38,995 nt of DNA, taken from NCBI GenBank assembly GCA_964652805.1, contig CAZZBJ010000005.1, forward strand, positions 1 to 38,995. The letters run 5' to 3'. The notes under the pieces were generated by a model. The model searched no databases. It was not told the DNA's origin and was given only the letters and a program-made list of their open reading frames with translations. Origin of the DNA: Claveliimonas sp964652805 (GTDB lineage: Bacteria; Bacillota; Clostridia; Lachnospirales; Lachnospiraceae). The translations under genes were made by a program, and so were the position numbers. Below are positions 29,144 to 37,050 of this stretch, in pieces (position 1 is the stretch's first letter; each line of letters opens with the position of its first letter).

Positions 29144-29974
29144 TTATTCATAGAAATATTCCGGCGCCAGTTTGAGCTGGTCAAACTGCCTGCGGTCGTG
29201 TCCGAACCACACTTGTGCATTTTTCTTTTCAGCCATATACTTGATGCGCCGCAGGCTCCTTTGCCATCCAAGCGTATCATATATCACCCCCGGCTCCTGC
29301 TCGTGATCATAATTATCAGAACAATAGACTGCATCTGACGTGATAATGACCGCGCCTGTCTTCTCCAGTTCTACCATCAGGCCAAGAACGCCTCTGGCAT
29401 GACCTGCTCCTAAATTTAAGATCGTCACTCCCGAACACAATTCATGATCTCCGTCCTCGTTTTCAAGGAATTTCCAGTCATGCTTTTGCCGGATCCACAC
29501 ATCTGTATCTTTCCAGATATAGGAGTCCATATAGCGATGAGTAGCGTAGCATCGTATGCATGCGTCAAATTCGTCCCGGTGTACAATAAACTGCGCATTT
29601 GGAAAATATTCTATACATCCCGCATGATCGTTATGCATGTGCGAAAGGATAACGGTTTTGATCTCCTCTGGTCCGATCCCTAACTGCTTTAATTTTGTAA
29701 CGATCCAGTTTGACTCATCGCCACGGTAATATACCTGTTTCTGAAACGCTTCCGGCCAGCGTCCGTTTTCTCCCATACAGTCCGGATGGCATCCCGTATC
29801 ATACAGAACATAGCCTATATCCGTTTCGATCAAAAATCCCGGAACAGGAAATTCCATCAATGAGTTATGACATTCCGGATCATCTATTTTAGCAATGTGC
29901 GACTTAGATACCATTAAATTGCGATCTGACGTCAGACTTCCCAGGTCAAATACATATAGTCTCATCTCGTTCAA
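29144..29974 (-). CDS. AHL-lactonase-family metallo-beta-lactamase
   Basis: A ~276-aa metallo-beta-lactamase-fold hydrolase of the AiiA-like N-acyl-homoserine-lactonase group. Motifs: LYVFDLGSL at the start, YVLYDTGCHPD (~55), the dizinc motif SHMHNDHAG (~110), LNLGAGHARGVLGLMVEL (third metal His), SDAVY (bridging Asp) and WFGHDRRQFDQLK. Start is TTG 29974 (5 bases after AGGGAGAG) or ATG 29965, nine bases further on. It follows the binding-lipoprotein gene by nine bases, so it is the last gene of the transporter operon. The natural substrate may be an AHL, another lactone, or a sugar lactone; the operon suggests it acts on the imported molecule. No signal peptide, so cytoplasmic. Confidence 0.9.
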   Translation of the reverse strand: MNEMRLYVFDLGSLTSDRNLMVSKSHIAKIDDPECHNSLMEFPVPGFLIETDIGYVLYDTGCHPDCMGENGRWPEAFQKQVYYRGDESNWIVTKLKQLGIGPEEIKTVILSHMHNDHAGCIEYFPNAQFIVHRDEFDACIRCYATHRYMDSYIWKDTDVWIRQKHDWKFLENEDGDHELCSGVTILNLGAGHARGVLGLMVELEKTGAVIITSDAVYCSDNYDHEQEPGVIYDTLGWQRSLRRIKYMAEKKNAQVWFGHDRRQFDQLKLAPEYFYE

Positions 29975-29983
29975 AACTCTCCC

Positions 29984-31015
29984 TTAAAAATCATAATCAT
30001 CCACATTCTCCGCATCTACATATAAAATATCCATCGCGATCGTAGGCGTGCCATCTTCCATTGTACCCACCTCAAAGTCTCCCAGGGAACCTGCGGAGAT
30101 CGTATCGCCTTCAGCGAGTTCTCCTTCTTCGCAAAGCTGCAGCGCCGCATATGCGGTCAGATATCCATGGTATGTCGCATTCCAGATCTCAGTCCCGGTC
30201 ATTACGCCAGATTTTATATATTCGCCAACGGAGTTAGGGAGTCCGTTCCCAACCACCGCCACCTGACCTGCTTTGCCTGCTTCCTGAACAGCCTGCGCCA
30301 CACCAGGTACATTGGGACACCCAAGAGCGATGATCCCCTTCAGTTCCGAGTTGCTGTTCATAAGCGCCGTTGCGCTTTCATAGGCAGCCTGCGTATCTTC
30401 TCCTACCGCTTCTGTTGCAATAATTTCAATCCCCGGATAATCTGACGCGATCTTATTTTCTATAACATTGATCCAGTTTACCTGATTTGTCGCTGTAAAG
30501 GAAGTTGTTATAATCGCGATCTCGCCTTCGCCTCCTATCTGAGATGCCATATCGTCGATCAGCGCAGTTCCGAACTCCTCATATTCAACCAGATCCACAA
30601 ACAGATCCCTGTCACTTGCGCTGTCGGAATCCCAGGTGACAACATTGATCCCCGCTTCTTTCGCCTGCTGGAGAGTGGGAACGAGCGCTTCCGTATCGTT
30701 GACCGCCACACAGATCACATCCGGCTCTGTCGCAATGATACTGGAGAGCATTTCAATCTGTGCGTCCGCCGTTGCATCCGTGGGGCCTGTCCACTCAATT
30801 TCCGCTGTATCAGCAAGCTCTTCTGCCGCTTCTTGCACGCCGACTTCCACGGCGTTATAGTAGTCGATCCCAACCACTTTGGGCATGATCACGATCCTGG
30901 TCTTTCCCTCATCACCCTCTCCATCCCCTGAATCAGATGAGTCCGCATTGCTTCCACATGCCACAAGTCCACATGTCAAAACACCTGCCAACAATACTGC
31001 GAGTAATTTTTTCAT
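29984..31015 (-). CDS. LsrB/RhaS-like substrate-binding lipoprotein
   Basis: A 343-aa periplasmic-binding-protein-like lipoprotein. The signal peptide ends with lipobox LVAC (Cys20), followed by a Ser/Asp/Gly-rich linker. The mature part follows the LsrB/RhaS pattern: MPKVVGIDYYNAVEVGVQEA, TGPTDATADAQIEML, INVVTWDSDS, a TNQVNW site like TDQNQW of LsrB, and ending DYDF. Of the residues that bind AI-2 in LsrB, the Pro-Lys lysine and the first Asp of WDSD are kept, but the Asp of TDQ is Asn and the later Pro-x-Ala site differs, so AI-2 is not assured. ATG 31015 follows AAAGGAGG. Confidence 0.9.
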   Translation of the reverse strand: MKKLLAVLLAGVLTCGLVACGSNADSSDSGDGEGDEGKTRIVIMPKVVGIDYYNAVEVGVQEAAEELADTAEIEWTGPTDATADAQIEMLSSIIATEPDVICVAVNDTEALVPTLQQAKEAGINVVTWDSDSASDRDLFVDLVEYEEFGTALIDDMASQIGGEGEIAIITTSFTATNQVNWINVIENKIASDYPGIEIIATEAVGEDTQAAYESATALMNSNSELKGIIALGCPNVPGVAQAVQEAGKAGQVAVVGNGLPNSVGEYIKSGVMTGTEIWNATYHGYLTAYAALQLCEEGELAEGDTISAGSLGDFEVGTMEDGTPTIAMDILYVDAENVDDYDF

Positions 31016-31068
31016 TGTACATATCCTCCTTTTTCTTGTTTATTTTATAATTTATAAGTGCATCACAC

Positions 31069-32022
31069 TTATTTACCTATACTGTCAATAAATGCGTTGA
31101 ACGCAACCGCAAAAATAAGAATCAGCCCAACAATAACTGACTGCATTTCTGTCTGGACGCCAGCAAGCGTTAATCCCTGCCTTAACAACACGATGATCAC
31201 TGTTGCCACGAAGGAACCGGCTACGCTTGCTTTCCCTCCTGACAAAACCGCTCCCCCAAACACAGCAATAGTAATAGCATTCATTTCATATCCGCTTCCA
31301 TAGTCTGCCTTTGCGCTGGTAACACGGCTTGCATAGATAATTCCCATAAGCGCCGCAAGCATTCCGGAAATGATATATACCCGGATTTTTTCTCTGTCAA
31401 CACGGATTCCGGAAAAACGCGCGCCTTCTTCATTATAACCAACGGCGTGGAGATTTACGCCCATCTTTGTATTTTTCAGGACAAACAATATCAGCGCATA
31501 TAAGATCACTGCTATGACAAAGGAAATGGGAACTCCTCCCACTTTTCCCTGCCCAAGGAACAGAAGCTCACTTGGGTAGGGCACCGCGTTTCCTCCCGTG
31601 ATCCCCATCGCTATCCCTCGGAATAACCCCATAGTACCTAATGTTACGATAAGGGGCGCAACGTGTATTTTGCAAATGATCACTCCGTTCAAAAATCCAG
31701 CTGCCGCTCCAAACAGAAGCGATACCAGAAACGCAATGACAGGCGGAAGTCCGGTTTGTGAAACCATCCCCGTCAGTACCGCTGATAACGCCATGACCGA
31801 TCCGACAGACAGGTCAATCCCTCCGATAAGGATGACCAGCGTCATCCCCAGACCTATCAAGCTGGTTTCTGCCACAAATCCTGCCTGTGTCCACAGGAAA
31901 GAGGATGTTAAAAAGTAGGGAGACATACTGTTCATTACGATAACAAGAAGGATCAATGCAGCAACCAACACAAAGATATTGCTTCTATCCAGCAGGATCC
32001 GTTTTACTTTCTCTCTTCCCAT
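31069..32022 (-). CDS. RbsC/LsrD-type ABC permease
   Basis: A 317-aa membrane permease of the BPD_transp_2 family, which forms the channel of ribose/AI-2/rhamnose-type importers. Motifs: GMTLVILIGGIDLSVGSVMA (~60), LIVTLGTMGLFRGIAMGITG, VGYNEEGARFSGIRV (the cytoplasmic EAA-like loop that meets the ATPase) and FGGAVLSGGKASVAG near the end. About 8-10 helices. The start overlaps the previous permease gene by 19 bases, so the two are translated together and probably form a heterodimer. Confidence 0.93.
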   Translation of the reverse strand: MGREKVKRILLDRSNIFVLVAALILLVIVMNSMSPYFLTSSFLWTQAGFVAETSLIGLGMTLVILIGGIDLSVGSVMALSAVLTGMVSQTGLPPVIAFLVSLLFGAAAGFLNGVIICKIHVAPLIVTLGTMGLFRGIAMGITGGNAVPYPSELLFLGQGKVGGVPISFVIAVILYALILFVLKNTKMGVNLHAVGYNEEGARFSGIRVDREKIRVYIISGMLAALMGIIYASRVTSAKADYGSGYEMNAITIAVFGGAVLSGGKASVAGSFVATVIIVLLRQGLTLAGVQTEMQSVIVGLILIFAVAFNAFIDSIGK

Positions 32023-32987
32023 CGCGCAGTCCCTCCCGTCTTATTTTTGCCCCATGACGGCAATTTAATAGAATACGTACACACGGATAACAGAATGATC
32101 ATCCCCTGTACCGCTTCCTGCCAAAGCGAATCAATACCCAGGAATACAAGCAGGGTCGTGAGAGCGCTGACCAAAACCGCACCAAGGGCAACAGCCGGCA
32201 CCTCTCCTTCTCCTCCCGCAGTACTGGTCCCTCCTACCACGCAGGCCGAAATAATGGTCATCTCCCATCCATTTCCTGTATTAGACTGTACAGAACCAAA
32301 GCGGCTGGTATACATGACTCCTGCCAGGCCGACCAGAAGACCGCATATCACAAACGCAAAGATTTTTATCCTCTTCACATGAATGCCGCTCAATTTTGCA
32401 GATTCCGGATTGGTCCCTACAGCATAACAATTTCTTCCAAATGTTGTCTTTGTCATCACAAACCAGCCTGCAAGCAGTACGACAACCGCAACATAAATAC
32501 TATGGTTGATCCCCAAAAAGCTCTCCTGTCCCAATGAAAGGAATTCTTTTGAAAAACCCGTGACCCACTCCCCATTTGTCCAGATGATGCGCAGCCCTTT
32601 GTATATACTGAGCATCCCCAGTGTGGCGACAATCGAATCCAACCGCAGGAACGTTACAATAAATCCATTCAGCAAGCCCATCAGCGCTCCCACCAGCATA
32701 GATGCCACAACACAGCCCAAAAGCGGAATACCAGCCAGAGTTAATTCACCACAGACCACACAGCACATGGCTAAGATCGCCCCCACCGAAACGTCAATCT
32801 CCCCGGTCACCAGGACCAGCATCATACCTATGGCCGCCACCAGCGTAACGGCCGTACTCCTGAAAATACTATTAAAGTTAGCTGCTGTAAAGAAATCTCT
32901 GGCAACTGCTGTCATGACGAGTAATATCACTGTGTAATACGCCGTCAATGAATATAAAGACCGTTTACTTTTATGCACTCCTGGCAC
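32004..32987 (-). CDS. RbsC/LsrC-type ABC permease
   Basis: A 327-aa paralogue of the following permease: IGMMLVLVTGEIDVSVGAIL (~53), DSIVATLGMLSIYKGLRIIW, VGTNPESAKLSGIHV and CVVGGTSTAGGEGEVPA. It overlaps the ATPase gene by 17 bases at its start and the second permease by 19 bases at its end, indicating one tightly coupled polycistron. Two different permeases are also seen in the Lsr (AI-2) and Rha (rhamnose) importers, but not in single-permease ribose systems. Confidence 0.93.
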   Translation of the reverse strand: MPGVHKSKRSLYSLTAYYTVILLVMTAVARDFFTAANFNSIFRSTAVTLVAAIGMMLVLVTGEIDVSVGAILAMCCVVCGELTLAGIPLLGCVVASMLVGALMGLLNGFIVTFLRLDSIVATLGMLSIYKGLRIIWTNGEWVTGFSKEFLSLGQESFLGINHSIYVAVVVLLAGWFVMTKTTFGRNCYAVGTNPESAKLSGIHVKRIKIFAFVICGLLVGLAGVMYTSRFGSVQSNTGNGWEMTIISACVVGGTSTAGGEGEVPAVALGAVLVSALTTLLVFLGIDSLWQEAVQGMIILLSVCTYSIKLPSWGKNKTGGTARWEERK

Positions 32988-34470
32988 CTCCTAGCTCATG
33001 CGCGAGAAGAGTTTCTTTATCAATCCCTCTCTGTACTTCCGCAACCATTTCTCCTGTCCGCATGACATAGATCCTGTCCGCCAGGATCTCTATATCTGTC
33101 AGATCGGAAGAAATAATAACAATTCCTTTTCCTTCATTTGCAAGGCGGTCGATCAGTTTGTATATTTCAAATTTTGCGCTGACATCCACTCCACAGGTGG
33201 GTTCATCCAGGATAAGAACATCCGGGTCCATTGCGAGCCATTTTCCTAATACGATCTTCTGTTGATTTCCGCCAGAAAAGGAAGATGCGATATTATCTGG
33301 ATTATTGGGATTAAGAAGCAGCGTATCTGACAGAGCAGTCACCTTCTTCTTTTCCTCCTTTTTCCTGCGTATCCCCAGAGCTCCGCAAATAGACGGAAGC
33401 GCTGCCATAATAAAATTGTAATAGGCTTTCATATCAAGGATCAGGCCTTGCCTTGCCCTGTCCTCCGGCACAAAGCCGATCCCCTGTTGAATGGAATACT
33501 GGAAATCATGCCTTTTCAGAGGTTTTCCTTTAAACAGGATCTCCCCGCTTTCATATTTATCTAATCCCAGAACAGCCCTCGCTGTTTCTGTCCGTCCCGA
33601 ACCAACCAGGCCTGCTATGCCGATGATCTCTCCTTTTCGCACATAGAAATCAACTTTCTTGACCACCATGCCCACAGACAGATTTTTAACCTCCAGCAGC
33701 ATCTCATTTACAGCGTGTCCTCCAAGCTTCAGATCGCTATCGGTTTCTTTTCCCAGCATGGCCTTCGTGACCCAGGAAACTGTGGTGTCTTTTATATTCT
33801 TTGTCCCAACCTCCACGCCGTCCCTGAGCACCGTCAGCCTGTCCGCGATCTCGAAGATTTCCTCCATACGATGCGAGATGTAAATAATAGCCGTCCCCTC
33901 ACTTTTCAGCTTACGCACGATCTCAAACAGTTTTGCGGTCTCTTCTCCAGACAGGGAAGCCGTCGGCTCATCCATGATCAAAATTTTTGCTTCAGCGGAA
34001 AGAGAACGCGCGATTTCAACCAGCTGCATGGAGGCTTTTCCAAGATTTTCTACTTTTTCGTAGAGGTCCATGCGGATACCCATACGGGAAAAGATTTCAG
34101 CCGCCCGTCTTTCCATTGCTTTCCAATCCAGCATCCCTGCCTTCCTGATCCTGCGTCCAACGAACAAATTCTCTATGACTGATAGCTTCGGATATAAACT
34201 CGTCTCCTGATAAATCGTTGCAATACCTGCAGCCATGGCTTTTTGCGGGGTCATATTCCTGACTTCTCTGCCCTCGATAAAAACCTGCCCTCCATCCGGT
34301 CTATATGCTCCAGATATGATTTTTATCAACGTGCTCTTCCCGGCACCGTTTATCCCAAGAAGCGCATGAACTTCACCCGACTTCAGACTAAAATTCATTT
34401 CCTTCAGCACGCAGTTTGTACCAAAACTCTTTACGATGCCTTTTGTTTCTAACGCTATCCTTTCGCTCAT
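32971..34470 (-). CDS. RbsA/LsrA-type tandem ABC ATPase
   Basis: A 499-aa protein with two ABC domains in tandem. ATG 34470 follows AAAGGAGG; an upstream in-frame start at 34536 falls in the terminator region. First domain: Walker A GINGAGKST (39-47), Q-loop IYQETSLYP, Walker B ILIMDEPTASLS, H-loop ISHRMEE. The second domain has the family's degenerate P-loop GLVGSGRTE but keeps SFSGGNQQKIVLGKWL and VLILDEPTCGVD. This layout fits sugar/AI-2 importers where both domains sit in one chain. It is the first gene after an intrinsic terminator, so it may be expressed at a different level from the regulatory genes. Confidence 0.95.
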   Translation of the reverse strand: MSERIALETKGIVKSFGTNCVLKEMNFSLKSGEVHALLGINGAGKSTLIKIISGAYRPDGGQVFIEGREVRNMTPQKAMAAGIATIYQETSLYPKLSVIENLFVGRRIRKAGMLDWKAMERRAAEIFSRMGIRMDLYEKVENLGKASMQLVEIARSLSAEAKILIMDEPTASLSGEETAKLFEIVRKLKSEGTAIIYISHRMEEIFEIADRLTVLRDGVEVGTKNIKDTTVSWVTKAMLGKETDSDLKLGGHAVNEMLLEVKNLSVGMVVKKVDFYVRKGEIIGIAGLVGSGRTETARAVLGLDKYESGEILFKGKPLKRHDFQYSIQQGIGFVPEDRARQGLILDMKAYYNFIMAALPSICGALGIRRKKEEKKKVTALSDTLLLNPNNPDNIASSFSGGNQQKIVLGKWLAMDPDVLILDEPTCGVDVSAKFEIYKLIDRLANEGKGIVIISSDLTDIEILADRIYVMRTGEMVAEVQRGIDKETLLAHELGGARSA

Positions 34471-34522
34471 ATCTGAATGGCTTCCTCCTTTATCTCCGTT
34501 TCGTGTTCTCCTGTGAACAGAA

Positions 34523-34574
34523 TAAAAAAAACACACCCGGTCTACAACCTCCCAGATTATAGATTAGGTGTGTT
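34523..34574 (-). terminator. Terminator between regulatory and transport genes
   Basis: AACACACC (34567-34574 read on minus) pairs with GGTGTGTT (34530-34537), with an inner stem CTATAATC/GGTTGTAG, followed by T8 and ATT. It sits directly after the stop of the P-loop-less ATPase-like gene, so the transporter is either read through or has its own start. Confidence 0.85.
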
Positions 34575-34577
34575 TTC

Positions 34578-35993
34578 TTAAGCTTCCTCGAATATGCGGT
34601 CAGATAATTCCCCTGCATACTCCAGATCGGAATCCACAATGATGACTGACGTTCCCAGATTAGAGATCTTTTTCACATAGGACTGGATTATGGAAACGCC
34701 ATAAGGATCGCCCCCCGCAAATGGATCAAAGAGGATCAGGACAGCAGGACGGAAAATATACCACCGCTCTAAAGTCATTGCCGTCAACCCATTTGCGGAC
34801 AGCTCTTTCACCGTCTTTTCTCCCGCCAGAAATTCCTCCGCAAAATCCAGATACAGTCTTTGCTTTACACTTGCATGGTCCATAAAGTAACGAAAAGCGC
34901 TCAATTTGTCCTGAGATGGAAGGAAGAGATTATCTTCTATGGGCATTTCCCTGATTACTTCTTTCCCCTCCTTCAATCTTGTCACTGAAATAATCTTATG
35001 CCTGATAAGATCCTCATATTTAGAAAAAGAGAGTTTCCTGCCGTTCAATATATATTGGACATCGTCCGCTTTCCTTCTCCCGCTGATCTCCAGGAAAAAC
35101 TCCTCCCGCCTTCCATTGTCAAACAGGAGGAATGTTGTGATCTCCCCTCTTCCAAACTGCAGGTCGGTCCTCTCATGATCAAAATACAGCCCCGAGATAT
35201 GATAAACGACCTCTTTCTTATCCATCTTTTTTCTTCTTACCATGTCAATCGTGTGCTTTTTTTGTATCAATGTATTTCCAAGCACGTATGCCCTCCAATC
35301 AAAGGGGATCCTTCCGTCAATATCGAAGTATTTCTTCACTATTCTTCCTTTACGGAAAATGACAATATCATCCGCTAATGTCAGAAAGCCGGCTTCTGCA
35401 TGACTTATCAGTAAAACCGCCCTTTTCCCATCGATAACGCGCCGGAGATACCGCTTATAATCTTTGATCTCCTCATAACTCAATCCCTTACATTCATCTT
35501 CGAGAATGATTATTTTCGCATCCTGCAAAACCGCTTTGATCAATTCCGTTTTTCGCTGTTCCAGCTCGCTTAACTGCCCGATCTTCTTCAAAGGCGAAAA
35601 CTTCAGGCCATATTGCTGAAAGATTGGTGACAGAGCTCTGTCCATCTTCTTCATTGTGCTTTTACACAACAATCTGACTGGTCGGTCTGAGAAAAGATAT
35701 TCGGATACAGTCCATGTCTCCATGGGCTTTGTTCCTTCTTTATAATAATAGACGCGGCTTCTGATCTGGCTGTGGTCGTTCACTTCCCTTCCCTCAAAAT
35801 AGACCTGCGAATTGCCCCACCCAAATGGGAGTCTGCCCAGAAGCAGCCGGACCAACAGCTCCGGGCCGGATATGTCCAATCCCAGCAGCGCAGTCACAAA
35901 GCCTCTTCTCAAAAAGAAAGAAACGTCCTTCAGTTTTCCATGACAAGTCTCTTCTAAATTGATCCGCTTAAACTCCAGCAGCTTATCTTTCAC
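34578..35993 (-). CDS. Tandem ABC-ATPase-like protein lacking P-loops
   Basis: A 471-aa protein with the two-domain layout of RbsA but without functional nucleotide sites. In domain 1 the Walker A position reads GLDISGPEL (38-46) instead of GxxGxGKST; the signature region is GQLSELEQRKTELIKAVLQD, Walker B IIILEDECKG and an H-loop-like LISHAEAG are partly kept. In domain 2 the P-loop position reads LLFDNGRREEF and Walker B VLILFDPFAGGD. ATP hydrolysis is therefore unlikely. It overlaps the histidine-kinase gene by 11 bases (translational coupling) and precedes a genuine RbsA-type ATPase gene. I infer a sensory or adaptor role joining transporter and kinase; an alternative is binding the permeases as an inactive competitor. 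Confidence 0.85.
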   Translation of the reverse strand: MKDKLLEFKRINLEETCHGKLKDVSFFLRRGFVTALLGLDISGPELLVRLLLGRLPFGWGNSQVYFEGREVNDHSQIRSRVYYYKEGTKPMETWTVSEYLFSDRPVRLLCKSTMKKMDRALSPIFQQYGLKFSPLKKIGQLSELEQRKTELIKAVLQDAKIIILEDECKGLSYEEIKDYKRYLRRVIDGKRAVLLISHAEAGFLTLADDIVIFRKGRIVKKYFDIDGRIPFDWRAYVLGNTLIQKKHTIDMVRRKKMDKKEVVYHISGLYFDHERTDLQFGRGEITTFLLFDNGRREEFFLEISGRRKADDVQYILNGRKLSFSKYEDLIRHKIISVTRLKEGKEVIREMPIEDNLFLPSQDKLSAFRYFMDHASVKQRLYLDFAEEFLAGEKTVKELSANGLTAMTLERWYIFRPAVLILFDPFAGGDPYGVSIIQSYVKKISNLGTSVIIVDSDLEYAGELSDRIFEEA

Positions 35994-37032
35994 CAGGATC
36001 CTTTCCCTTCTTATCGATAACCGGCAGTGTCAGTTCTACATCCGTTCCGCAATTTTCAGAACTATATATACATATTCCATATTTCTTTCCATACAAGAGC
36101 TGGATCCGCTGATTTATATTGGCCAGTGCGATTCCGCTCCCTTTGCGTTCTGAAACGCCTTCCGAGACAGTTCCACTTTGTCCTCCGGCACAGGACATCA
36201 TATCCTGCCGCTCATGAGAGGGGTCTGACCTCATTTTAGCATTTAGCGCATCAAGATCATGCAACGACATTCCTTTCCCATTATCTGAAACCGTGATAAT
36301 AAGATCGTCCATCAGCGCCACGTCTATTCCAACAATTCCGCCGGATACCATTTCATCCAGTCCATGATTGATGGAATTTTCGACAATTGGCTGCAAGATC
36401 AGCCGCGGAACATAATAATCATAAATCTGCTCCTGCTCCTCCACATTGATCTCCAGTGAAAAACGGTCATAAAACCGGAATCTCATGATCTTCATGTAAT
36501 TCCTGATATTATTCAGCTCATCCCTCAGTGTTACAAGGTCACCTTTTTGACTGATGCTGTACCGGAAAATCATCGAGAGTCGCTTCACCATCTCCGCGAT
36601 CTCTCTGTTCCCATCGCTGATCGCCTGGCTCCGGATCGTTTCTAAAGTATTGTATAAAAAATGAGGATTGATCTGACTCTGCAAGGCGCTGTATTCTGCA
36701 TTTTTCTTATAGATTTCCCTGTTCATCGCAAAAATTTCATTTTGAATATAAGAATCCAGTTTTTTATACAATTTATCTATATAATCGCGGTCACTTTCCA
36801 TAATTTCTCCGGCGATCATTTTTTTTAAAACAACCGGGTTATTCTCCTGACACGCTTCCTTACATGGTTTTATCAGGATCTGCTCCATCAGAACCCAAAA
36901 AGTCAGCCAGACAAGCGCAATCACTATGAAGATGATCCATTTAACAAGGGAACCTCGAACGAATATTGCTGCAAATAGACCTGATAAGGACATCAGTCCC
37001 AATGTATATGCATATGTTCTGATTTTCTTCAT
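35983..37032 (-). CDS. LytS/YesM-type sensor histidine kinase, minimal sensor
   Basis: A 349-aa kinase of the His_kinase (PF06580) plus HATPase_c type. Two membrane helices (about 8-25 and 30-49) are joined by only a few residues, so the large extracellular sensor usual for YesM proteins is missing. A cytoplasmic coiled region leads to the phospho-acceptor ALQSQINPHFLYNTLETI, then the N box LQPIVENSINHGLDE, G1 ISDNGKGM-like VSDNGKGMS, and G2 RKGSGIALANINQRIQLLYG. ATG 37032 follows GAGGACTG, 18 bases after the regulator gene; its end overlaps the ATPase-like gene. Signal input probably comes from a membrane partner. Confidence 0.93.
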   Translation of the reverse strand: MKKIRTYAYTLGLMSLSGLFAAIFVRGSLVKWIIFIVIALVWLTFWVLMEQILIKPCKEACQENNPVVLKKMIAGEIMESDRDYIDKLYKKLDSYIQNEIFAMNREIYKKNAEYSALQSQINPHFLYNTLETIRSQAISDGNREIAEMVKRLSMIFRYSISQKGDLVTLRDELNNIRNYMKIMRFRFYDRFSLEINVEEQEQIYDYYVPRLILQPIVENSINHGLDEMVSGGIVGIDVALMDDLIITVSDNGKGMSLHDLDALNAKMRSDPSHERQDMMSCAGGQSGTVSEGVSERKGSGIALANINQRIQLLYGKKYGICIYSSENCGTDVELTLPVIDKKGKDPGER

Positions 37033-37050
37033 ATTCAGCAGTCCTCTATA

